A DNA stretch of 64,000 bases from Chinchilla lanigera (lineage: Eukaryota; Chordata; Mammalia; Rodentia; Chinchillidae). The stretch lies in contig NW_004955460.1 in the NCBI RefSeq assembly GCF_000276665.1, positions 1,967,450 through 2,031,449 on the forward strand, in the 5' to 3' direction. The translations under genes were made by a program, and so were the position numbers. The notes under the pieces are model-generated. The model was not told the origin of the DNA. It saw nothing but the letters and a program-made list of their open reading frames with translations, and did not search any database. Each line of letters opens with the position of its first letter. Within the stretch, counting starts at the first letter, position 1. Below are positions 47,548 to 58,900 of this stretch, one piece after another.

Positions 47548-48039
47548 ATTATTGCTACTATGCATGAACATCTCTAAGTTTATTGGAAAGCAAGCTACCA
47601 AAATACAACCCTTAAGAATGGTATCTGTAGGCAGAATCATTCAGAAACTAATGAAGGTGGTTCATCACCTATGGGAAGTGCGTTGCCTCTTGGGCACTTA
47701 GAGTGCGTGACTAGTAGCACGGTTATCAATTATTCATGTAGATCTCTACTGAACATGTTGACTGGAGTTGTATCCCTACTTACCACATGCGGAAGTTGAG
47801 ACACAGGAAAAAAGAAAATGCCCCACATTTGACCTTGAGTTTACCATTAGTCCAAAGAAAAACTCCTTAGATCTTTGTCATCACCTGCTCATCTTGTTCT
47901 TGATTCTCTCGCTCCTTCTCCTTTCCCTCTGTTTCTTCTTTCTCCTATCTTTCAGTGTCATTAGTCCACTCTTCTTTGTTCTCTGAATTAGGCTTTCTAT
48001 TACCTTCATTGCCACTAAGTATTTTTCAGCTCCCATGTG

Positions 48040-48165
48040 GAACATATATTTAGAGGAAGGGGATGTAAAAAGGATAAAGCTGTGTTATGTACATGTACCA
48101 ACTTCCCAGGATGAATGTACTCATTAAGTGCTGCAGACATGGACTAACAAAGATAAAAAGGTAAG
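48040..48165 (+). mobile_element. Lineage-specific repeat, probably an L1 3' end
   Basis: It shares an ordered set of strings with 54785-54965: aggggatg, gtgttatgt, acatg and 'actaacaaagataaaa' (the other copy has tactaccaaagataaaaac). The A-rich end and purine-rich start suggest an L1 3' UTR, but that is inference. Confidence 0.5.
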
Positions 48166-50231
48166 AAGATATTAGTTTTTTAGAGACAAAATAAAGACAG
48201 TGAGAGGTACATGAGGCATAGGATGAGTTTTATGAGGCAATAGAAGAAACCCATTACTTGGTCATTCAGGTTTAATGTAAGAACCTCCAAAAAGATCCTG
48301 TGGCCATGATGATAAACAGTATGAAATATGGGTAAGATTTGAAAATCATTTTTGCAATTACATTTTGGTAAATCCTTACTGAGAGTAACTGTCCACAAAG
48401 CAACAGGGAGGTTGGTGCTGGGCAGTTTGGAGAATGACACAAATCTCCACTGACCTTTACAGAAGACATCACAAGAATCTTATGTTCCTTATGATTTGAT
48501 GAGGTAAGTTACAGCTGAATTTTCCCTTCAAGGAAGCCAAGGCATGAAGACATTTAATAGCAAACTGTTTACAGAAATAAAGTCAGAGGTAGATTCTCCG
48601 CTAAAACTTAGGGCATCTGAGGATCCCATCTCTGATATCACCCATTTAGCCAAGTAGAGGATGAATTGAGTCACCAGCGAAAATTCTGGGGGAGGGGGAC
48701 TAAAATAATTTCTTCTGACTATGCTACATCTTATCTTGCCACACTGTGGGTGACAGAGCCTGTCCTCACTATCTTATGCCCAACCATGAGCCCTTGTGTA
48801 GGAGAAGTGAGAAAAGTGAAGTCTGTGGTGTGATTTTGATTGTCATGTGGGAAGAAGATGTAAACGGCTCCCTCCTCAGGGACTAGGGATCTGAGTGTGC
48901 AGGCCTTTAAAGACGGATCCAGGGCACAGCACTCTCTTCTCTGCCTGACAGCTCAGAGCGCACCTCCTACTTCCTTGGCCACAAACGCACATTTTTAATA
49001 AGATATCAGTTGAGCAGCAGAATAGCGGCTATGTGTTTTAATTGCATTCTGCATCCCCTAAGTTCTGTCCCCTTGCTGTAAAAGAAAATATCACCACCTT
49101 TGGGTTCACAAAGCACAGGCAATCTCTAAGTGTCACATAAAAGTTCTCACTAACACAGGATCCACTCCATCAACTTCTGGTGCAAAATAAGTTCTCCCTT
49201 CTCCTGGTGTCTAACTCGTGTGATGCCAACCCCCTCTGGGCATGTAACAAATGCTTTCCCATTGAAAGGGGAACAATGCTCATTAATAATATTTTGCAAG
49301 AGAGAAATCTGGGACATTTGGCGATGCCTGCAGAATGAAACCCTTTCTGTACAGCTGTTGCCACTGTGCCTTAATGCCACTGAGGCAGGAGACTTGGAGA
49401 GGTCCCCAAGCCCTGCAGTTCACCTAGCCTTACCTCTGCATGCAGGATATGGAGGATGCCCCTACTCTCTGAGTCTGTGTCTCATTTAAGGATGCCCCAC
49501 ACCAAACTAGGCACCAAATCTAAAATGCAATTATATTACTTAACACTCAGCTGTAGATGTTTTCACCAGAGGGTGCCACTGGTACCTACACCTTTCTTTA
49601 GAAACTGCTCTTCCCTTAGCAACTCAGACCCTGAGACTGAGCCTGAAGCCAACTCTTTTGGGGGCCTCTGTTTCATCTGTGGATCTTATTGTGAGCAACA
49701 TCAGGTCACCAGACATCCTCTGCCAACTTCGAGACTCAACGGTCTCATTCTCTTCCTAGATTCTTGCTTGGCCCTTAATGTGAATCTATGGATACAAATA
49801 GGTGCAAAGGGGAAAGACAATACCCAGATTTACCCCCTGTGAAACTGTGACTCAGGAACTTGCCCAGCCAACAAGAAAACCAGTGTGTTTTTGTCCCATA
49901 TCACAAATTTAAACAGTGACCTATTTTTTCCCTGAACATAAAAAAGGGGGTTAGCTATGTTACCAAGACTAGAAATGCCCAGTTTTTATATTACTTTTCT
50001 AGCAAAACTAAAAGCACAACAAATTAAACAAATAATTTTAAAAATTTTACTCCCTCCAGACACATGTGTACTATGTATGTATCTCGGTAGTAGCATTGTT
50101 GTTGAGGAAGAGGACAGGGATGACTTCCAATAAAATAGTTTATGTGCAAAGAGTCACCATAGACAGATATTCTGACTATATTAGGGACCACCCAGAGAAA
50201 GTCTGTAGAATATAATACTAACTCAACAATC
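48166..50231. other. Unassigned non-coding sequence
   Basis: No named family. A 128-codon plus-strand frame at 49456-49842 is without recognisable domain. The rest is low in repeats. Confidence 0.45.
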
Positions 50232-50533
50232 TAACATTCAAACTGCTCCCAAATCTGAATCTTTTTGAGTGTTGACATGGTGGTACCAGTGAAAAATCTC
50301 ATGCAATGTTACTTTTCTATGATGCACAAAATTAATTATAATATTGCATGAAATTATACTCAAGCTATGTGCCCAAGGTGCATAATGTAACATAAAGAAG
50401 TTTTGTATTTAAGCTTGGATCCCTTTGCCAAAATACTTCATTATGTCTGTGCTAATGTATGAAAGTCTGAAATAAAAATCTGAAATCCAAAACTCATCTG
50501 GTGCCACGCATTTTAGGTCAGGGTTACTCACCT
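50232..50533 (+). mobile_element. Tigger7/MER44-like DNA transposon 3' end
   Basis: 'cccaaatctgaatctttttg', gagtgttgacatggtgg, atattgcatgaaattatact, 'caagctatgtgcccaaggtg', 'cataaagaagttttgtattt', 'gaaataaaaatctgaaatcc' and the end 'cattttaggtcagggttact' follow the order of the Tigger group whose terminal repeat reads 'aagggatactcaacctg'. The subfamily name is approximate. Confidence 0.7.
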
Positions 50534-52073
50534 TGCTATACAACAAGGAAGCTTTACATAGGATGAGGAATATTTCATTTCCATCCTACAGAGGCCCACA
50601 TGACAAACTGGTGGACTCTGTGTTGGTGGATGTGAAGGTGATCTCTCAGAACCCAAGAATATTTCACACATACACACACTTCCTGTGGACAGAGGTAAGG
50701 CTGGGAAGCTTTCACTCCACTCCAGTTCAAGGTGAGATCATATCTAACCTAAGGCTGGATTCCAGGAACACCAAGCAAGGCAGACATTATATATAATTAA
50801 GTCATCTTAGGAAAAATCCTCCAATGTGCTTATAGGTGCAGAGGTATTTCTTTGTGAGTACAGCCCCAGAAGGACATCAAGTTCACATCTATCTCTGCTG
50901 TGCTTGGGAAAGTGCCCTGAATAGCAGCAAGTGGAATCCTTTGCAAAGTTGCAATATTTTCTCTCCTTTAAGGCCACATAATTTAAGTCACACAAGTTAA
51001 ACGTACATAGGATGTGACAGCACTGTGTGTGGGAAGAAGAGACACACAAAAAAGGGCATCACACAAAAGAAAGAATATTCATCAGTAAGCAAGGGAAAAC
51101 ACACTTATAAAAAGGATGACTGAATTGAAAGAGGGAAAAAAAAGGTTTTGGGGGTGTTTTCAACAAGCAGCTAGTGTGAGATGAAGCCAAAATATTAAAA
51201 GGACTAAAGAAAAGATTGAAGCAATTCTTGAAACTACCTACGGTATTTCTAGATTTTTGGAATAGTTTATAAAGTGTTTGTCAATCTGGCTTCCAGGGAA
51301 CCATACTCTTTCCTCTGTTATGCTAATAATTCTTTGGCCTGTCTGCTTTGCTTCTTCTTTAAGTTTCTAACTTCTAAAAGCTGGGATCCTCTTGGATATA
51401 GCCTTTGGACTTCTGTTGTTTTTTTTTTTTTACTATAGATACACTGTTGACTTGGTGATCACCTCCATTCCCATGGCTGTATTATCCAGATAACTATTAT
51501 CTGAAGGACACTAGGAACAGGGCAGACTGAGTTGTGTATAGAAATTGCTGTCCTGCTATTCCTTGGGATGCTGACCCTATGAGGGAACAAAGCCAGGATG
51601 ATACCACTGCTTCTGTGGTCTAATCTATAAACCCCTCTCCTTGCAGTAACTAGGTACATCGCATAGCACAATGGAAGGGCTGAGTGCTGTTATTCCAGTT
51701 GGCCACCCACGGACCCTCCCAGTACTTTGTGTGAATAGCTGTTCTGCCCATCACAACTGGACCTTTCAAGTGATGATCTTATTTTTTGAGAAAATATTTA
51801 TTACTAACTGTTCCAGTATATAATGATTAATTTTCTCCTGGGGTGTTGGTATACATACACATACATCTTAATTCTTTTTACCCCCCCCCAAGTGGTGCTC
51901 TTCTTGAGTACATTCCCTCTGGTTTTGCCAAATCTTGTCATTGAAGAGTGCAAGCCCCTTGTGGACATTCTGAGTAGAGCTTTTGGATGGTATGAACTCC
52001 TAGATCCCTCCCTGTTACCATGGTTCTCATGAGTTACTAGGTCTGAGTAAATCTTATCTTTCAAAAGCTTCCT
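50534..52073. other. Unassigned non-coding sequence
   Basis: No named family. A T run lies at about 51417-51431 and a C run near 51882. Confidence 0.45.
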
Positions 52074-52183
52074 GAGCCAGGCATGATGGCAGGAGCAATC
52101 TAAGTACTCTGAGAGGCTGAGCAAGAGGATCACAAGTTTGAAACCAGCTTGGGCAAGTTGAGAATTTAAAGAGACCCTATCAA
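52074..52183 (+). mobile_element. B1-like SINE, plus strand
   Basis: 'gagccaggcatgatggcagg', 'aatctaagtactctgagagg', 'ctgagcaagaggatcacaag' and 'gtttgaaaccagcttgggc' follow the 5' to 3' order of a 7SL SINE. It then passes into an expanded purine tail. Confidence 0.88.
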
Positions 52184-52359
52184 GAAAGAAAGAAAGAAAG
52201 AAAGAAAGGAAGGAAGGAAGGAAGGAAGGAAGAAAGAAAGAAGAAAAAAAAGAGAGGGAAAGAGAGAAGAGAAGGAAGGAAACAAAAAAGTAAAGAAGGA
52301 AGGGAGAAGAAAATAAAAATATATAGGAGAAGAAAAGAGATGAAAAAAAAAGAAAAAAG
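52184..52359. repeat. (GAAA)n/(GGAA)n expansion of a SINE tail
   Basis: GAAA units, then GGAA units, then mixed A/G sequence of about 175 nt directly follow the B1-like SINE, so the poly(A) tail seeded the microsatellite. It produces a long Phe/Ser/Leu-rich minus-strand frame of 225 codons, which is not a gene. Confidence 0.93.
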
Positions 52360-52577
52360 CTCTCTTGGCATTTTCTGTGGTCCCTCAGCAACCCAGCACT
52401 CTGCCCTAGCACACTTATGTTGTGCCTGGAACAACTTTGATTTGACAGTTTCACCTTTGATGGGGTTATCAACTCAGGCAAGCCTATCCAAGCCTGAACT
52501 CTTGATTCTCATCACATTTGCTCTTCTGCAGTGTATCTCCTCTTTGTCAAGGGTGTTACCACTTGCTTACTTGCCTA

Positions 52578-52662
52578 GGTCACCAATCTGGAGATTGGTA
52601 GAGCATTTGCCTGAAATATGAAGGGCCCTGGGTTCAACCCTTAGCACCAATAAAACAAAAAT
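52578..52662 (+). mobile_element. ID-like tRNA-derived SINE, diverged
   Basis: 'ggagattggtagagcatttg', cctgaaatatgaagggccc and 'tgggttcaacccttagcacc' match the ID middle and B-box segments, followed by aataaaacaaaaa. Confidence 0.8.
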
Positions 52663-52669
52663 TAGAATC

Positions 52670-53025
52670 ATTCTTCATATCCTCCTTCTCTCCCATTCAC
52701 ATCTAGTCTTCATAAAATCTGCTGTAGATATTCAAAATATTTTAAAACATATGCACAATCTGGGTCCTCCTCATTATCCTTCTTAACACCATCCTAGTCC
52801 AGGCTGTGGGCTTTTTTATTTTCTGGACCAATGCCATCCTTTTTAACAGGTCTTCCTTCTACATTTTCCTCTCATACACTGTTCTTCTCACTATCGTCTG
52901 GGATGCCTTTTAAAGGTATAAGTCAGATGGCATATCCCTTAGAAGTTTCAGATGAGGGCTGAGGTTACAGCTCTGTGGAGAACATTTGCTTTGCATATGT
53001 GAAGAGCTGGGTTCAATTCCCAGTA

Positions 53026-53060
<35 letters not shown>

Positions 53061-53220
53061 GTTTCTTATAAAACCATTAGAATAAAAAGTCATCTCTCAG
53101 TGTCTTTCAGAAAGGTCTGTATGTGGCATCTGACTTATCTGTCAACTATAACACATGACTTTGGGCCCTTTCCTCACATACCTTAAGGGACTTTGGCCTT
53201 TAATCGTTCCTAGAGCCACT
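52670..53220 (+). mobile_element. L2-class LINE relic interrupted by an ID-like SINE
   Basis: 'attatccttcttaacaccat', 'cctagtccaggctgtggg', 'taaaggtataagtcagatgg' and, beyond the insertion, 'aaccattagaataaaaag' and 'atgtggcatctgacttatc' follow the order of an abundant ancient L2-type segment (accaccctagtccaagcc, then aaacataaatcagatca, then cagaataaaatcc, then tgatctggcccc). The ID at 52953-53028 with its CA tract splits it. Confidence 0.5.
52953..53056 (+). mobile_element. ID-like SINE ending in a (CA)n tract
   Basis: 'gggctgaggttacagctctg', 'tggagaacatttgctttgc' and 'ctgggttcaattcccagtac' run straight into a (CA)14-type tract (about 53028-53056) where the A-rich tail should be. The microsatellite therefore replaces or grew from the SINE 3' end. 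Confidence 0.85.
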
Positions 53221-53493
53221 GTAAACTCTTCAACTTACAGGTACATCTTGTTTGCTAACCTGTAAACCTGAAAATAACTTCTGCAGTTTTAGCATAGTTA
53301 CTTACCAGTCTAAGAACTCAGGCATAGAGAAGGAATGGTGTAACTAAAAGGGCTAACAAGGTCTAACTTTACACTTCAGATCTTTAGCACCCGGGGTTAA
53401 ACCTGTGTTGGGAAGAAGAGAGAAGCCATTTAAACCAAGTTTATGATTTAATCTTCAGTCTAGATATATTTTGACAAAGCAAATAATGAAATT

Positions 53494-53600
53494 TGCTCAG
53501 TTCTTTCTTTTTTTTGGTACCAGGAATCAAACTCAGGACCTTGCGCTTGCCAGGCAGGCGCTTGTGTCTCTGAGCTATATCCCCAACCTGCTCAGTTCTT
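53494..53600 (-). mobile_element. ID-like tRNA-derived SINE with exact 12-bp target-site duplications
   Basis: The flanks tgctcagttctt at 53494-53505 and 53589-53600 are identical. The body shows 'ggtaccaggaatcaaactca', 'ccttgcgcttgccaggcagg' and 'tctctgagctatatcccca'. Confidence 0.96.
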
Positions 53601-53679
53601 ACGACACTAGTAGGATATTTACTATAGTACGATTGAAGACAAATTTCAGGGGGATTAAAAAATAAGAACGAAAATGTTC

Positions 53680-54038
53680 CTTGTTGTTATGATTTGTGTC
53701 TGGGTGTCCCCCTAAAGCCTCATGCAGTCATGGGGCAGGCTTTTAGAGTTTGATTGATTATGGGTGTGAGAGCTACACCTGCCCTGGGGTGGATAGTTTG
53801 CATATGTAAGGGAGAGGAAGAGGCTGCTTGCCACAATTCCTCCCTTTTGTGCTTGTTGTTTTGCTGTGCTCTGCTGCCATGAGCTGTAGCTCTCTACCAT
53901 GTGCCACTCTGCCTTATAACCTGCCAAGTATGGACTGAAACCTCCACAAACTGTAAGTGAAATAAACCTTTCCTTCCTTAATTTTGGGCCTCAGGTATTT
54001 TGTCCCAGCAATGAGAGGGAAGTAACCAAGACACTTGT
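53680..54038 (+). mobile_element. ERVL-MaLR-type solo LTR with 5-bp target-site duplication
   Basis: The LTR body 53685-54033 begins TGTTATGATTTGTGTCTGGG and ends AACCAAGACA. It is flanked by cttgt at 53680-53684 and 54034-54038, the 5-bp duplication expected of ERVL-type integration. Internal landmarks: atggactgaaacctccac, aactgtaagtgaaataaacc (poly(A) signal region), tcaggtattttgtcccagc. No internal retroviral sequence remains. Confidence 0.9.
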
Positions 54039-54784
54039 TTATTGTATTTCTAGTTGACACTTCTCAGCATATGAGTTCCTGTGGTACAGACAAAGCTATG
54101 GGTGCATTTATATCAAAACCAGCACATTCTGAAAGTTCCATGTTGGGTCTAATAATAGTTGACACTTTAAGACTTCCAGGTAATGTACATTGGATGTATT
54201 ACAAGACCATTACACGCTGACTGAGTAGTATTGTACACAGGCGAAGAAAATAATTTCAAAAATGTTGAAATGTAAGCAGTCATAAAGGAACTCTTGCAAA
54301 CCTTTATTTTAAAAAAAAATACAAAAAATAAACAAGCAAGCAAGCAAGCAAACAAACAAAAAAAAATAAAAACCACAAAGATGTACTTCCACTGATGAAG
54401 GTGTAAATTGAAAACACAGCTCAAGAATGGAAAAGTCCTTTGAAAGGGCCCAAGGTAAATGTTGAAATCAATAAATCATGTGGTGTGATGTACCCTGTAA
54501 ATATGTATTAGAGATTTAAATACACAAGTCAAAATAATTCTTTAGAAATAATTACACATTATAAAATTAATAATTTAGACCCACCACTCACATCAATTAA
54601 CATCAACTAAGAAGAACACCTGGAGAGTAGATAAAGTAAAAATGTATGAAATTTCTTACTGCAAATATTAGTTTACTCAAAAGACATTAAGAATTAGAAA
54701 GGTATTAAAACATGTAATGTGCTTGGTTTCTTATAATAACCTTGCTCTGATATTGAGTGCCTTCGGATAAGCACTTCAGTTTTA
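54039..54784. other. Unassigned sequence with an A-rich (CAAG)n tract
   Basis: An A-rich stretch with CAAG and CAAA units lies at 54311-54372. The rest is AT-rich with no named family. Confidence 0.5.
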
Positions 54785-54965
54785 TTTTGCACTAATGAAG
54801 GAGATGAAGAGATAGAAGGGGTAGGAAGGAAAGGGAAGGGAAGGGGATGAATAAAGAATTAAGATGTGTTATGTGCACACATCCATTCTACACAGGAATG
54901 CAATCATTATGTACTTCCAACATGTACTACCAAAGATAAAAACCAAAATATAAAGCAGTAAGAAA
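54785..54965 (+). mobile_element. Second copy of the lineage-specific repeat seen at 48040
   Basis: A purine-rich start (aggaaagggaagggaagg), then 'gatgtgttatgtgcacac', 'atgtacttccaacatgtac' and taccaaagataaaaaccaaa. Shared order with 48040-48165; the probable origin is an L1 3' UTR. Confidence 0.5.
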
Positions 54966-55900
54966 TGAAAAAAAGTATATATATATATAAAACTTGATAC
55001 TATGAATAAGCCAAGTAGAGTAAAAGATTATAACTTGCAAATCACCCCAAGATATAAAACAAAATCCTTAACGCTGATGTCATTGCCAAGAGTATTTGTA
55101 AAATGAAAACATCAACATATCACTTCCAATTTATATCCAAGTTATTTGCAAATAGAAAAAAATTTTTAAATGTAACGGTGCTATAGTCATTGATATTGCC
55201 TCTGTTAAATTTCTTTTAAAGATTGGGCACATAAAAGTGTAATAATATTCATAGGATAAAATAGCTTGTATTTACTTACTTTTCACTCAAAATTGAATAT
55301 ATATTTTGCCCATGTGTTTGGAAAACATTTGGAAAACATGTAATACATGCAAAGATACAAAACTTTAATTATTTTCCTACAGTACATGTTGGATGGAAAA
55401 TATCAGATCAAAATTCTGTGAAATTACACAAAAAATGAAAAATACATTTTACTGCATCTATAAACCTCAACTGATTCGTTCCTTTGTACCTTTGTCTAGA
55501 TTTCAGTACACAGAATTTAAAATGCCCAAATACCATTTTTTTTTGTTTAGTAAAGGAAAACTCTGATTTTAGTAAAGGAAAACTTTTGTAAAGGAAAACT
55601 CTGATTTTAGCTGGTCAACCGGAATAAAGACTTTTATTTCCCAGTTTCCTTTGCAGCTAGGTGTAGTCATGTGACTAAGTTGTAGCAAATGAAATGCAAG
55701 CTGAAAGGGTGTGCATAGCTTCTGGTAAATGCCCTTCAAGGGGAGGATGCACTCTTTAACCACTCTTCCCTTCTTCCTGGTACAGCAGTTGGTTAAAGTG
55801 TAAGCAGCTGTCCTAGACTCTGGAGTCTCAGCTAAGGATAGCTGAACAGCAAGGTCTACACTCCCTAAGACTAATTTTACCTGAGTCACAACAGTTCGTC
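54966..55900. other. Unassigned sequence; short tandem units at 55549-55611 and an old dispersed repeat at about 55600-55900
   Basis: The string gtaaaggaaaact occurs three times within 55549-55611, a small local tandem repeat. The stretch after 55600 (tttcccagtttcctttgcag, ctaggtgtagtcatgtgact, aatgcccttcaagggg) resembles an ancient mammalian dispersed repeat that I recognise by phrase but cannot name with confidence. Confidence 0.4.
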
Positions 55901-58900
55901 ATTAATGGCGGAAGCATGGAATCATGCTGAGTCATGTGGAGCTGTGTTTGAGGCAGAGTAGAAACAAGGAGAGGAGGCTACTGTTCCAAGAAGCTTCACA
56001 AGGAAGCAAGGCAGACATGGGCAGAAGTCTGTGGGAGAGTGAGGTGTGGGCTTGGAGCAGGACTTTTCTGGGAAGGGGAAGAGAGGAAAGTGCAGAACCT
56101 AGAATATTGATTGCCTGAGTCCAAGAAAGAGTTACCTGTGAAGAGAAAGAAAAATTGACCAAATTATTGAAATAAAATCTGAGCAGGGCTGAAGGTGACA
56201 GCGAGTGGGGAAGAGGCCAGCATCTCGTGGCTGAAGAGAAAAATGAATGGAGATAAAGACAAGTTTGGAAGCTCAGCATAAGGAAATTAAAGATCCAGTA
56301 GCCTCAGGTTTTCTTCTGAAACTTAAGAAGCAAGCAACATTAGAAGAAAGAGGAAAATACTGTCTGAATACTCCTTGGGGCACTAGGAAAACGGCAGACA
56401 GAACAGAGCATTGTGGAGCAGTCCTGAGTTCTCACCTGAAGCTGGCTGTGCCCATCTGTCATGAGCTAGTAAGCAAAGCAACATGACTTTTTTAGCGGTG
56501 CCTCACGGCTTGGAAACTACAGCCAGTCAGAATGAATCATCAGGCTGTTGTAGAATGGACTATTTGCAAAGCTTGTAGAGAAGATCAAAGGGTTGTTGGA
56601 AATGAGTGTACTGATGACAGTGTGGTTGAAATAATAAACCAAGAAGTCCAGACAAGTCAGGAAATCAGTTGACATAAGAGGAGTGGAGAGTCTGGTTAAG
56701 TGGCGGGAGTCCAGACTTGGTCCTGGGGCAGCGAGTAGAGCAGGTGTGAAGGTGATGTGGTAAGGGGCAAATCTGGTGGTGCACATGGGGAATGGAGGAT
56801 GTAAGATGTCTGGGGTGGAGCAGAGAGGCCAATGTGTGGCTGTGGATGAAATTAAAGTCAAGAGAGAAAGAAGAAATGGTAAGAGTAGAAAAGGTCAAAG
56901 TCCCAGTAAGCAGAGATCCAAAATGTCTTTTTTGAATGTAAATTGAAATCACCCAACAGTTTTGGAAGAAAAAAGTTCAAAGGAGGAAACTGATTTTGGG
57001 CTCAACATTTTTCCAGGGGTGATGGCTGTAATAAAAAAGCTAACAGCATGGAGGTATCAGCTCCTGGAAATAAGCCAGAAGGCCAAGCTGGAGACTCTTC
57101 ATGGAATGACTTCGATTTTTTTTTTTTTTTCAGAAATGTAAAACCCACAAGATACACAGCATGAAGTCCATTTTAAAGCCACTGAAAAAAATGTTTCTAT
57201 TGCTCTCAGGCCACCATGAGTGAGATCTGTTAAGTTCTTATTGTGACTATTATTTTCCTAAGGATAATAGCATTTTAGTATTGGGGCAGACCAAGGAAAA
57301 AACCTCTACACGATTGATTTTTTACTCTTTTTTTTTTTGGTTCCAGTAGAGGGCACTCACAGCTTAAATACATGTGTTAGGATAACTTTTGCAGCAAATG
57401 ATGTTTTATATAATTAAAACGCATGTTCAAATGAAAAAGGAAAGCGAAATTCTCATTTAATAAGACTCTGTTGTAAGTCTTGCATGTGCATTTCACTAAA
57501 ATGAAATGAGCTCTTGTAAATGATTAAATGAAGATAGCCCTCTCCAGGCACGCTTCTTGAATTTTCACTCGGCAAACATTAAAAGGAGAAAGGAAAATTT
57601 CTTGTCTCAGAAATAAGATGGGCTTTCTAAACATCAAGACTGCAATAGACACCTGACTCTCAAATTCCATTTCTATCCCCATCTCAGAAGGATTTTCAGT
57701 AAACTGGGAAGAATCCTATAGGTTACTTAGACAAATATCCTTCAATGAAACAAGTCTGAGAAAGAGCTAGTAGGACAGAGAGGATTTTACAAGTGGAGAA
57801 TCCCCCACTGACCAATCTGTTCCTGCCATGAATGAGGTCACACTACCAGGAGGCTGAGCTATAGTGAGCTGCCCATGGGAGGGTCATGGGAACATTTCCA
57901 GGAGACTTTTGTTGCTTTAGAGAGTTGGGGAAATATGAATATTGCTAGCTTTGGAGGATAGACTATTTTCCAACCACAAGAGTACTCTGCATGACCTCAG
58001 TTGCCAGTTTAGCAGGACGACAGAGGAAAATGTGAACACTGGTAACGTTGCTGTCAGCATTTCACCAAAGCTCCTGGAGGAGTTAGGACCCGGGGTCAAA
58101 TGATTCTGCAACGATGGTCTTTGCCACCACTGGATCCAGCAGCCATGACCCAGACAGCTTCCCCAAGCAGAGAGGACAGCTGGGTTTGGCCTTACTGCTT
58201 ATGGTGGGGGAAGGATTACTTTCAGGGAATGAATGAGTATCATGCCTAGTATCCATCACTCATGGTGATCACGATAGGGCAACTTCTTAGGAGAGAGTTT
58301 AGGCAGCTGAAGGGAAAACTCCACCAAAATCATTTTGGCAGAAAGGTAGCCTTGTTGTATAAAGAACATGTTATGGCTTATTTACAGCAGGTTTTTTCAA
58401 GGACTTGTTGCATGACTCTGAAATGTTATGATTTAAGCAATTCCCTATACCCATTCCCCACCCCTACTGGGCACACACCCCTCTCAGCAAACTGAGTCCA
58501 GTCTCCTCTGTAGAACCTCAGGGCTGCTACTCTCCAGAAAGAGCAGAGATGCATCAGTCCTCTTATGTTCCAGATGCAAATAGTGGGACAAAACCTGAGA
58601 GGCTACGTAAAATGAAATTTTGAAAAAAAAGCATACACCTAACAATATGGCAATACAAGATAAAAGATCTAGAACTGAAGCCCCCAAGGGTGTCTAAATG
58701 CTGATAATGAAAATTAAGGGCCTTTAAGATTGCAGATTAAATAAAACACATCTCTTCGTGGCATGGTGTAAGTGTTGAGCACATCCAGACTTGCCATATA
58801 TTGTTGAAAGACCAGAGGCAGCTGTGTCATTGTTTATTCTTCTCTGCAGCTCTCTGACATGGGCTTGATTTATAGTTGTAGGCGATAAATTACAAGGTTG

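Noticed and set aside
51804..52481. 225-codon minus-strand frame rich in Phe, Ser and Leu
   Set aside because: Its central part is the complement of the (GAAA)n/(GGAA)n SINE tail and its next part is the B1-like SINE; the frame is a by-product of repeats.
52986..53186. CRISPR-like regular repeat around the (CA)n
   Set aside because: It is a dinucleotide microsatellite with no spacers. No repeat-spacer array exists anywhere in this mammalian window.
57116..57130. T15 run as a possible SINE insertion
   Set aside because: The following sequence (cagaaatgtaaaacccac) matches neither the B1-like nor the ID-like family and no target-site duplication is visible.
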